Origin: Papaver somniferum | Taxonomy: Eukaryota > Streptophyta > Magnoliopsida > Ranunculales > Papaveraceae | Direction: 5' to 3' | Assembly: GCF_003573695.1 (NCBI RefSeq) | Contig: NC_039363.1 | Span: 124,913,302 to 124,977,301, forward strand | Length of the DNA: 64,000 nt | Part shown: positions 34,320 through 43,900 of the stretch, in pieces | Position numbering within the stretch: position 1 is the stretch's first letter | How the letters are laid out: every line of letters starts with the position of its first letter | The notes under the pieces: model-generated | Seen by the model: only the letters and a program-made list of their open reading frames with translations | Told to the model about the DNA's origin: nothing | Databases searched by the model: none | Program-made: the position numbers and the translations under genes

Positions 34320-35082
34320 TTACAGGTTGAGTGTTGGAAGCATAGCAACGAGCTGAGCACCAACGCATTTCTGAATAATAATACCTAACCTATGGAATAA
34401 ACAACTACCAATTTTATGATTAGCGTCATATCTAACAAGGCAGTTTCTCAATCGCTTTAAAAATAAAACAGTGTCTTCACTCAGTTCACCTAGGGTGGTG
34501 AAAGCCAGGACTTGGAATTCGTAGCCATGTGTTGCACAAGTGTCTCGATATTTATGCATCTTACGCATTACTGCAACATAAATGGAATGACCCGGTGTAA
34601 AGGAGCGTGTTCTAGCAGTTGTGAAAGGGGAGACGCCCGTGACATCGAAGCACACATCTTTACCGCCTTCCCAGTTGTAGACAACAATATCTGCTGGTCT
34701 CAAAGCGTTTGTGTTGTTGGAGAGAAATCCCAATGAAACTTCTTTCCTGGCATCGACCCCGGCTTTGTAGAACATGTCAGCAAAGACGTCCTGACCATGT
34801 CATGCCTGTATTTAAGACCTACTTCATTAGAATAGTGTACGATGTGGTCGCCATATATGTCCATAGGTCTTGCACAGATGGAGCATGAGTTTTCGTTCTC
34901 GAAAAAAAGGATGCCTAAGCGGTACTGGAGCATTGCACTGAATTGTCTCGGCCCGACTGCTTGGTTTAAGTCGGCGATGGGAATTGCTTTTAAGAAATCC
35001 AAAGCATGTGCTACTCTGTTGTGTTGCCACATTGTGAGTTCCCGATCAGTTAAAGCCAAGCATGAAGACACATTATCCTTAA
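34320..35082 (-). pseudogene. Reverse transcriptase polyprotein, C-terminal part
   Basis: Two overlapping frames (start of match at 35082 and frame change near 34740) form the C-terminal domain of a plant LINE-like reverse transcriptase family. It has a CSICARPMDIYGDH zinc-like motif, then RPADIVVYNWEGGKDVCFDV, and ends FHRLG(I)...VGAQLVAMLP. In intact relatives these lie in this order after the polymerase domain. It is broken by a frameshift and separated from its N-terminal half by the 10.5 kb insertion, so it is inactive. Confidence 0.75.
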
Positions 35083-36254
35083 TGAAAAAGTGGGGGTGAA
35101 CCACACCCAATATTTAGCTTAGTAATCTGAATGAACTAACTCCAATATACTTTTAAGAGAATCAAATAGACAGTCAGATTCAATCTTAATAAAGGTATAT
35201 CAAAGAGTTATATCTCTCTTTTCGATTCAATACTTACTCAAGCAAATAGAAATCTACGAATCTAATTGAATACAAGAGAAATCACTTGAACGGTAGCAAA
35301 GATCAATGTTAAAGTATCAATCAATTTCAATCAACAACCAAAGGTTGGATTTCTCAATTGATTGATTCAACGCACAACCTGTGATATTTCAATTATATAA
35401 AAAAATATCATGCGGAAAATAAATAACACAAACACCAGAAGTTTTGTTAACGAGGAAACTGCAAATGCAGAAAAACCCCGGGACCTAGTCCAGATTGAAC
35501 ACACACTGTATTAAGCCACTACAGACACTATCCCACTACAAACTAACTTCGGTATGGACTGTATTTTAACCCCAATCAATCTCACGCTGATCCAAGGTAG
35601 TTGCGCTCCTTACGTATCTGATCTCAGTAGGATACTACGCACTTGATTCCCTTAGCTGATCTCACCCATAACTAATAGTTTATACGAACCAAAGTCGAAG
35701 ACTTTAATAAACAAATATGTATCACACAGAAAAGTCTACGGTAATAGATAAATCTGTCTCTCACAAAAATACTTACGAGTTTTTGTTCCGTCTTTTGATA
35801 AATCAAGGTGAACAGGAACCAATTGATAAACCGGACTTATATTCCTGAAAAACAACTAGATATTATCAACCACCTCACAATAATCTTAATCGACTAGCAT
35901 TACACCAAATATGGGGTTTAGCAACTCAGATTCGCAACATCTTAGAAGCTGTTGCGAATTTTCAGTTGCTAATTTCTGTTACAAAAATTTCGCAACAGAA
36001 CTGTGACGAAACTCGGAACTGTTTGACTCTGTTGCGATTAGCAACTAAATCTAGTTGTGGGTGTGAGAAAAATTAGTGTGGCTGCCTACACTCTTAGCTG
36101 ACTCGGCCTAGTTGGCTATTCAGCCCATTCAGATCAAAACTGACTCGGGTAAATATTACTCTTATTTCTCACTTCCCTTTTTCTTCTTTCTTTCTTTCTC
36201 CAACAAAACCCTAGCTCTGCGGCTGGCTTCACCCACCACCACCACCACTGAATC

Positions 36255-36562
36255 TGTTGTGGTACCAACACCTATTCATATTAGTTTACTTATTTAATTT
36301 CATTATATTTAGCTTATTTAGTTTCCTTGTTTAGTTTGAACTCTATAGTTAGCATTACTTGTTTCACAAGTATTTGTAGTTATAAATACTACACCTGAGC
36401 CTTGTAAAATACTTAAGAATTAATACGAGAAACTCTTCTTCAATCTCTTATAGACTTCTTTTCTTCTTCTTAATCCTCTCATTCTCTTAATTCTTCTTAT
36501 TATCCGGGTTCTATATCTATTTCAGTCACGTAAACCTAGTGTTTTGGTCTAGAACCCTAACA
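36255..36562 (+). repeat. 5' LTR (308 bp)
   Basis: TG...CA ends; TATA-like TTATAAATACT near 36380; the A-rich region near 36405-36425 may hold the polyadenylation signal. Followed two bases later by the primer-binding site. Confidence 0.93.
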
Positions 36563-36564
36563 TC

Positions 36565-36576
36565 TGGTATCAGAGC
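36565..36576 (+). promoter_or_regulatory. Primer-binding site, initiator tRNA-Met type
   Basis: TGGTATCAGAGC is the complement of the last 12 bases of plant initiator tRNA-Met, two bases after the LTR end. Confidence 0.93.
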
Positions 36577-36635
36577 TGGTTAGGTCTTTATCTCAAAAAC
36601 ACCAAATTTTTTTTCCTTTCTCACGCTTCCGCATC

Positions 36636-39600
36636 ATGACACTCACGGATGAAGTTAACCATCTTTTATCTACCATACAAACCCTACATACTTCTGTTCA
36701 TGATTTTATGGAGACTGTTATTAAGAATTCTCAGAAGGTAGATCACTCTCGCCAATTTGTTATCGATGAACTTCTTCAGAAAACACAAACTTTGCATAAT
36801 ACCAGTTTGGAATCTATCTTAACCGCACATCGACGAGAGATGAGTACATTGCTGCAACAACACAAACAAGATACCACCAATCTTGCTGATACTGTCACTA
36901 CTAACCCTAGTATTAGTGATGGAATTCTTGAAACTCCTATTCGTGATGGAGCGATTACAGTTTCTACATGGGAAGAATTTTGTTCCATGAAACAGAAAGT
37001 TTCATCGTCAACTCAAAAAGAAGAAGAAAAACAACAGGCCAACGAGGTTCCATATGTTTTTCATGATTCAGGAGAAGTTACTGTTCTAGAAGAAGCAACC
37101 AAAACGACTTCTCAAAGGAATGAAGAGACTCATGTTTCTATACAACAAGAAAATCTGGTCGACGAAGAGGAGGAATCACATAACGATAATGATGTATCGT
37201 TGTCAGCTCAAGAGGACTCATCATCACCAATTGAAGATAGAACTGACATGTTTTCAGCTGCATTAATCGGTGCGAATGATATAAATACTTCTCAGACGGA
37301 CGAAGGAGATCAAGTTGAAGGGTTTACGGATGATTCGTTAGAGCCTAACGGTAAGTCTTCAAATTTTGGTAAACCTAATGATTTAGTAGTTCAGAACTTT
37401 GATTTATCGTTATCTGCTGTTGAGAATAATCAAGTTATTGATCATAAGGAAACATATATCGCCTCTTATATAAACCCTAACAAGGACGATGTAGTTGAGT
37501 CCGTATATGTGGATTCATCCTACGAGAAATCTTTAATGTCAGTCGATTTGCATGTATGTCGATCTCCAAATGATATACCATTGGAACATTATTTTAGAAC
37601 GATATGTGGTCGTATTTTCTCAAAATCCAAGAGAGTATCATTGACGAAAGACTCTGTAGTGAAGTTAAGATACAACATGAACTCATGTCCAGAGATGGAT
37701 ATTTGCGAAAAGAACACTTTGGTGCAATATCCGAGTATAAGATGGACAGTTGCGCATATTGTTTCTGACATTGCATATGGAATTTATTCATCTTTGTTCG
37801 AAACGGGACTATCGACATCAAGTGATGCTTACAATGTCGTTACTAAATTGGATTTTGGAAGCTGTAGCTGCAAGAAATTTTCTCTTCTGGGTTGTAGGAA
37901 GAATGTAATTCATCCTGGAGTTAATACACAATGCTTCCAAAGGATTAACATTATCTTTGGAATTATTTTTGTGGAAGGTCAGGTTACTTTGGAGTGGCAG
38001 CATGACAACGACAATATCTTTTCTGGGAGACATCGTTATTGTTGGAGAGTTTTTGTTCCTGCCTTGAATTTGCACGATTATTGCAGTCTTCTAGCTTATT
38101 GCATTAATAAGAAAATCAGTAGACGTGAAAAGGCCAGACAAGTGAAACTCCAGCTTATTACCAAATCTAACAGGCTGCTATATGAAAATCCATATTTTTT
38201 CTCGAAATTGGGAGAAGAAACGACAAATAAGCTCTTGTTTGGAATCTCTGGTATTCTATTGTTACTTCCAGTTTCGTTTGGAATTCTTGTTTTTGAAATT
38301 GATTTTGTGCACAGTGATGCACCATGGTTGAAGAACAGTAATGATCTTACTTCGCAATATCTACATCCGGAACATGCCAACGGTCGTATGGATTTGCTTC
38401 ATATAAAAATAGATTCATTAGTTGTGCAGTATCATGGTTTTGATCAAGAAAGTGCAGCCCTGAATATTCAATTTGGTCGAAGCACGGAGGATTATGTTGA
38501 AACATTTTTCAAGTTTTTGGATATCTCATCTCATGCTTCGCCTCTTCTACACGATAAAAAGGGAAGACTTTATCTTGTTGTAACAGTTATCGGCATGTAC
38601 CCAAGTGGGTTATACAATATTTTGCAAGGTGTACGTATTTCACGGGGGTTTAAGACTCTAGTTAAGAGGACTACTTACTGCCATTTTATTTCAAAATATG
38701 ATGTTCACGACACCTGTGGTTTCTCTCTAACCGTACTACAATTTATGGCTCTCGAAGAAACGAGGACGTGTATGTGTTTGGCAGTAGACGTGATCATTCC
38801 AAAGTTAGGAAACTTCTCTACGGATGGCATTCAGTTTTATATCATGCTTGCCTGTTCAGAGTCCCATATCCAGAATGATGTCAAAATACTAGTCTCAATT
38901 AGAGGAATGGTAATAGTCGACCTTGTTAAATGTGACCAGTTTCCAAAGTTGACTTCAGTTCTTCGTACCGTAACTCCGAGAATGTTGTCGTCTGGTCCTC
39001 CAGGATACCACATTTATGAAAAGACCTTGGCAAAGGCAGTGGCTAAACATTTTAGTATTAGATTGCTTATGAGTGGATCTCTTTTATCACCTTGTATAAA
39101 ATTTCCGAAGAAAATAATATTCAGTAAGAGTTCAAAATCTGAGAGATTGGTCTCAGTTCATAAGCAAAGAGCATCACTTGTGGAACTAACCGTACAGACA
39201 AAGAAATTAATTTCATATGTTGAGGCTGGGAATTCAATACTAGGCAGTCTTGAAGCTTATCAGAAATTTTCTTTTCCGGATGATTTTGGCAAATACTACG
39301 AGCAAGGCAAGGGAACCCTGAGGTTCAATAATCAGCATAACTCATTTTTATGGCTAAAAGTGTTTAGAAGTTCATTGGAGGATTTTATTCAAAAGGTAAA
39401 TAGTAAGGAAAAGTCTGTAACTATTGGGTTAATTCACAAGCTAAGCCAGTTATGTGTTTTAAAGGATACCGTCCACAAGAGTGTTGAACAGTGTATAGAT
39501 GCAGCTAGTTCTAACCAAAGTTGTGAGGATTTCCAACGAGTTGAGGTTTTGGTTTTTGTCTTCGATCGTGGCAAGTCAATACGAACAGCGTACGATGATA

Positions 39601-40226
39601 AGCTGGATAGTCTTCTTGACAAAGGAATGTTTTGGATCAACAACATAGTAGATGGTGTTTTTCTGTTTTGGAGAAGCATTCAAACATCCAATTTGGAATT
39701 TTTGGATAATTGCTACGAAAGAGGTAAAGTAGTTTCAAGGATCAACAAACAATGCAGTACCACATTTATGAAGTACCGCAGCTCATTCAAGGGTGCAATA
39801 CAAACGAGATGTACGTCGATAGAGGAGATCGGTCTTATTGCATATTATTTGTTACCATCAGTAAGGTACATTCTACAACAGCTGGGACTACAGGATCTGA
39901 TTGCAACACTAAGACTTTCATTGGCACAAGATTCTCTTAATGTTAGTGTCACAGGAGGACGAATTTCTCAACTTCCAAGGGATAACTTCAATACAATAGA
40001 AACTGTTTATGCAATGATGAAAATTTTGGTTAATCACATGCATTTTGGCGTAGGCTTTCAAGATCTAAATGCTGCAATTGAAGTTTCACTTCAGGTCAAC
40101 CAAGTTGAAGGAAAAGTGAAGAATTTACTGACGGCTACTTGCATGGTCAACTCCATTACAACCACTAATGAGGTGACTTTGGTGTTTGATGGCGGAAAAT
40201 TTAAATGCACATCTTATGATGCGTGA
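36636..40226 (+). CDS. 1196-codon open frame of the LTR element: gag-like N-terminus plus captured sequence
   Basis: An intact frame starting 60 bases after the primer site. Residues 1 to about 85 are coiled-coil-like (LSTIQTLHTSVHDFMETVI), as in LTR-retrotransposon gag starts. Residues about 86-250 are Asp/Glu/Ser/Thr-rich. The rest is unlike any retroviral enzyme. Around residues 765-830 it reads VKCDQFPKL, then RMLSSGPPGYHIYEKTLAKA. This follows, with a decayed Walker A, the plant AAA-ATPase segment LK(C/H)...SPRILLSGPAGSEIYQETLAKALAKHF. A phrase VFVFDRGK is echoed near the C-terminus (LVFDGGK) and again after the stop. No zinc knuckle, protease DTG or YxDD box is visible. The function is unknown. 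That so long a frame survives in a non-autonomous element argues for recent origin or selection. Product identity beyond gag-like and AAA-derived segments is not recognised. Confidence 0.75.
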   Translation: MTLTDEVNHLLSTIQTLHTSVHDFMETVIKNSQKVDHSRQFVIDELLQKTQTLHNTSLESILTAHRREMSTLLQQHKQDTTNLADTVTTNPSISDGILETPIRDGAITVSTWEEFCSMKQKVSSSTQKEEEKQQANEVPYVFHDSGEVTVLEEATKTTSQRNEETHVSIQQENLVDEEEESHNDNDVSLSAQEDSSSPIEDRTDMFSAALIGANDINTSQTDEGDQVEGFTDDSLEPNGKSSNFGKPNDLVVQNFDLSLSAVENNQVIDHKETYIASYINPNKDDVVESVYVDSSYEKSLMSVDLHVCRSPNDIPLEHYFRTICGRIFSKSKRVSLTKDSVVKLRYNMNSCPEMDICEKNTLVQYPSIRWTVAHIVSDIAYGIYSSLFETGLSTSSDAYNVVTKLDFGSCSCKKFSLLGCRKNVIHPGVNTQCFQRINIIFGIIFVEGQVTLEWQHDNDNIFSGRHRYCWRVFVPALNLHDYCSLLAYCINKKISRREKARQVKLQLITKSNRLLYENPYFFSKLGEETTNKLLFGISGILLLLPVSFGILVFEIDFVHSDAPWLKNSNDLTSQYLHPEHANGRMDLLHIKIDSLVVQYHGFDQESAALNIQFGRSTEDYVETFFKFLDISSHASPLLHDKKGRLYLVVTVIGMYPSGLYNILQGVRISRGFKTLVKRTTYCHFISKYDVHDTCGFSLTVLQFMALEETRTCMCLAVDVIIPKLGNFSTDGIQFYIMLACSESHIQNDVKILVSIRGMVIVDLVKCDQFPKLTSVLRTVTPRMLSSGPPGYHIYEKTLAKAVAKHFSIRLLMSGSLLSPCIKFPKKIIFSKSSKSERLVSVHKQRASLVELTVQTKKLISYVEAGNSILGSLEAYQKFSFPDDFGKYYEQGKGTLRFNNQHNSFLWLKVFRSSLEDFIQKVNSKEKSVTIGLIHKLSQLCVLKDTVHKSVEQCIDAASSNQSCEDFQRVEVLVFVFDRGKSIRTAYDDKLDSLLDKGMFWINNIVDGVFLFWRSIQTSNLEFLDNCYERGKVVSRINKQCSTTFMKYRSSFKGAIQTRCTSIEEIGLIAYYLLPSVRYILQQLGLQDLIATLRLSLAQDSLNVSVTGGRISQLPRDNFNTIETVYAMMKILVNHMHFGVGFQDLNAAIEVSLQVNQVEGKVKNLLTATCMVNSITTTNEVTLVFDGGKFKCTSYDA

Positions 40227-40413
40227 AACAACATTTTGTGGCTACTTCGTTTTATAATCTCCAAGGCTATGATTTTTGTGTTTGATCGTGGTAAGCCGTA
40301 CCAGTAATTTAAGAGAATTATATGGAGAATACAAGCCGCGCACATTCGTTACGTCGTGATGCATTTCCAGAATTTCAGGCTTGAGGACAAACCATTTTTC
40401 GAGAGGGGTGGGA
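40227..40413 (+). other. 3' untranslated part with a relic of Ty3/gypsy pol end and polypurine tract
   Basis: Just before the 3' LTR, after one frame slip, the DNA reads FPEFQ and LEDKPFFERGGM. This is the usual last line of chromodomain-type Ty3/gypsy polyproteins (FP.F.LEDK..F..GG). It suggests the element descends from a Ty3/gypsy parent whose pol was replaced. Polypurine tract at 40401-40413. Confidence 0.6.
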
Positions 40414-40721
40414 TGTTATGGTACCAACACCTATTCATATTAGTTTACTTATTTAATTTCATTATATTTAGCTTATTTAGTTTCCTTGGTTAGTTTGAAC
40501 TCTATAGTTAGCATTACTTGTTTCACAAGTATTTGTAGTTATAAATACTACACCTGAGCCTTGTAAAATACTTAAGAATTAATACGAGAAACTCTTCTTC
40601 AATCTCTTCTAGACTTTTTTTCTTTTTCTTAATCCTCCCATTCTCTTAATTCTTCTTATTATCCGGGTTCTATATCTATTTCAGTCTGGTAAACCTAGTG
40701 TTTTGGTCTAGAACCCTAACA
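40414..40721 (+). repeat. 3' LTR (308 bp)
   Basis: Same length and ends as the 5' LTR, with a handful of substitutions (for example TGTTATGG against TGTTGTGG at the start). Confidence 0.93.
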
Positions 40722-41297
40722 GAATCTCTTCTCTTTCACTATCTCTATACGAAAAGATTCTTGAATCTGTGTATCTGATCTTTATCAAGTAAAAACCCTA
40801 ACAACGTTGTTGAGGACGATTTGAATCACAAAGAAAACTGCATCTAAGGAGTATTATGAGGTTAGGGATTCCTTAAAACCCAAATATTTATTACAAGCCT
40901 TAGTTTCATTTTGCTGATTGATTTAATTTAGTGTTTGGTTCTTCGTTGCAGCGTGGTTAGGGTTTTCAATCTCTCCAGAATTCGTCTTCATCAAGATGAT
41001 GCGCCACCTCAATCAGATGTTTAAGTGTTCAAGTTTCTTAATCAATGGTAATCCGCCTCAAATTTCAATAGATGTTTAGTTGCTACTCTGTATTGATTTC
41101 TAATTAGGGTTTTGATTTCTACTTTTTTTCTCCTCTTGCCAGAATTCTTCCTAAGGATTAGGTTTTCAGAGTAAAGACTTCATCATGGCAATTCAATGTT
41201 TGGTATTGTGCATCTGCTCATCTTTTCAATTTGTTTGTTTTTTATTTTTGTTTTACTGATTGTGTGTATTATTTTTTTTATTCAGGCACTTATTCAG

Positions 41298-41372
41298 GCA
41301 CCAAAGAGTAGAAAGCCCTAGCTCCCACAATTTTCAAAGCCAGCTAAATCTGGTGGTGGTAAACAATAGAAG
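41298..41372 (+). pseudogene. Ribosomal protein eS25 exon fragment captured in the CACTA element
   Basis: Between an acceptor (TTATTCAG) and a donor (GTCAAT) the frame reads Ala-Pro-Lys-Ser-Arg-Lys-Pro, a stop, then SKPAKSGGGKQ and a second stop. The N-terminus of plant eS25 is MAPKKxKAPPPSSKPAKSGG. Two in-frame stops make it non-functional. It shows gene-fragment capture by the CACTA element. Confidence 0.7.
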
Positions 41373-43900
41373 GTCAATTCATGATCCTCAAACTTAAATC
41401 TATATCTTCTTTTATGTTTGAACTAATTTGTTTTATTTTTTAATGAATTATGAATTGCTTTGATTTTCGATTTGTATAGAAGAAGTGTCTTATTGTTGAT
41501 TGAAATCATGATCCGGAGTCCCTGACTACATATCTCACCTGTTCTTCTAGAAATGCAATACCATTGAATATTCGAGAAAATTGATTTCTTTGTACACTCT
41601 AGGATGTTAGATTGATTGAGTTCTAGCATTTATGTTCTGTTTAAAGTTTGTCTTATTTGTTCATGCTCTGTGATTGTTGTTAGTTAGGCTTGCTTGCAAT
41701 CTTGCATCTCAAAATCTTTGGGTTGTGTTGCTCCATCCCAAGTCATAATGTTTGGTCTTGTTTTTTTTTTCATTAGTTTTATGCCTCTCCCAGTCACCAT
41801 GTACTCATTGGCTCTAGATGAAACTAATTGACATAGAATACTTGAGTCTCTTTCTATGTTAGAGTATACATTCACGCTCAAGTTGTCTCTCAGTGTGTCG
41901 TTGGAGCCATATTTCTCAATAGCCTGACACAGTGAGAATAATATATTGATTATCGGCATCATATCTGGCATTTGTTTAGTCTGGTATGCATAAAGAACGT
42001 ATGCAATTTTTATGTGCTTCCAATAACTTTGTTTTTCAATAGTTCTGTCTGCTAAGCACCTATTTTGTTATCCTTGTGCAGAGCTTCTACAAGTCTTATG
42101 TCGGCTTTCTTCGTTGCTTCTGATGGTATCCTCTTGGAGATCCATCAGGTAGAGTTGAGTCGTTTGGCTGATGGTGATGACAACGTGTTGCAGTTTCAAC
42201 CTTTTAGGTGATGGTGATTACAACACTGTTGCATATATCTGTAGAACTGTACCTTATTAGAGAAAACCCCAACAACTCCTGCATATATGCTACTTTTTCA
42301 GTCACTATATATCTCAGCTTATAATATATCTCAGTCACTCTTTTTGTAGTTGATAACTAGCTATTGCAGGGGAAGATCGAATATGCAAGTGATGGCATTA
42401 TACCTGCAATGGTACTACCTGCGATTATAACTTCATTTCTGTGATTTCATTAAATCATGATATGATCATGTCACTCCCTTATGTTCTGTTCTTTTACACA
42501 AATGTAGCATAATTTTTTTTTTGTCATTCTCTAGTAATTCACTGAACTGAAGCATTATCTCATTTTTTCCAGCATATATTATCTCATTTTTTCAGCAAGT
42601 GTTCTTTCATTCATTAGCTATTCAGCGGATTTATGTACATTTGTTTTCTAATAGGATTTATCTATGCCTTTCTTATTCAAAGTTGTACATGACGTTTGAT
42701 CTGACCTTTTCGTTTCCATTTCCTTTCCTTGCTTTCTGTCTATTCACTTCCATTTTCCATTTTTTTTTTTTTTTTTTTTTTGATTTTTCTATGTCGACCA
42801 TTAAGAACTGATATTCCAGGTTATCCTACACGTAGGAGTTACTCCGAATTTTCTAATGTATTTGGTCTCTTAGCTTTGGAACTTATGGATGGAAGGTAGT
42901 TAATTACTTCAATCCGCTATTACATTTTTGAGCATTAACTTTCTTTGGTTGATTTGCTTTAGTTAAACTCTTCTGCAATGAAGTTCTTTTATTGAGCTCA
43001 AGTACTGATTTCCTTTTTGTTTTTCTTACTTTGCAGCTATGATGAATAATCTTTGACGAAGAAGATTTTGCACAAGTTAAAACTTGATAATTTTCATGTG
43101 TGCTCGCTTACCTTTTTGATAAAATTCACGAACTGAAAAAACTTGCTTTTGTTATCTGCTATACTATTTATATTAACTTTCCTCTTTACATGCCATGGCT
43201 TTTTGCAGGTTAACCAGAAAGCTATGTATTTTTGAGTTGTTCAAGTCATCTATGCCCCATACCTGCGGATAGGTGAGTTAGCAAAAATAAATTAAACCTC
43301 CTTTTGTATCTTATTTTTAAGTTTATCTGTTACATGCCTTAGTAGGGTCACTAGCATTTGCATATTTAGTTTGTGCTTTTTTGAGGCAATTTAGTATATT
43401 TGTTATGTTAGCTCTTTTAGTTTCTTTATCATTTCATTTTCTACAATTGGCCATGTTGTTCAGAGTACGAGAAAAGGGGGTACACAGGGATGAACTTGTC
43501 CACTACCTTAAAGTTCCACTGAAGGAAATCATGTAACCCTCTCTTGCCCATTCTCTCGCAGACACTTTTGAAGACTACATTTAACTCCTTTTGTTGAATC
43601 TGCTTGTATGAAATTGTTGAATGACTCTGAATCTCATGCATTTTTAGTTATTTTCTTTTTTTCTTGCAGATTTTAAATACCAAGAAATTTTTGAACAAGG
43701 CAAAACAGAGAAGTTAGAAGAAATATTTTCTTGTTTTATCTTTTTGTTCAACATTTTTTGTCTATCGGTTGTGAAGCGCATTGATTTGGTAGTTTTGGTT
43801 CTAAAACAGGTGTAGCTTGATTTTGTTAGATTAATTTTATTTCCAAACGAACAAGGGTGACTTATTTTGTTACAGGAAACTCTAATTTTGACCAATCAAA
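41373..43900 (+). other. Rest of the CACTA interior, exon/intron-like but unassigned
   Basis: T-rich intron-like stretches alternate with short purine-richer blocks (for example 42081-42210 and 42817-42897). Likely captured transcribed sequence, but no protein is recognised. A run of 20 T lies at about 42762-42781. Confidence 0.4.

Larger units (their letters stand above)
36255..40721 (+). mobile_element. Non-autonomous LTR retrotransposon with a 1196-codon frame
   Basis: 308-bp LTRs (36255-36562 and 40414-40721) run TGTT(G/A)TGGTACCAAC...CCCTAACA. A 5-bp duplication GAATC flanks the element (36250-36254 and 40722-40726). The primer site TGGTATCAGAGC, complementary to initiator tRNA-Met, is at 36565-36576. 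A polypurine tract (GAGAGGGGTGGGA) directly precedes the 3' LTR. The LTRs differ at only a few positions, so the insertion is young. The interior has one long frame and no protease, reverse transcriptase, RNase H or integrase. Confidence 0.93.

Noticed and set aside
34700..35110. Reading the 136-codon frame as an independent zinc-finger gene
   Set aside because: Its order of motifs and the in-frame continuation at 45629 show that it is the C-terminal part of the interrupted LINE reverse transcriptase.
36565..36576. Initiator tRNA-Met sequence as a possible tRNA gene
   Set aside because: Only the 12-base complement of the tRNA 3' end is present, right after an LTR. It is a primer-binding site. 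The same holds at 58346 and 63842.
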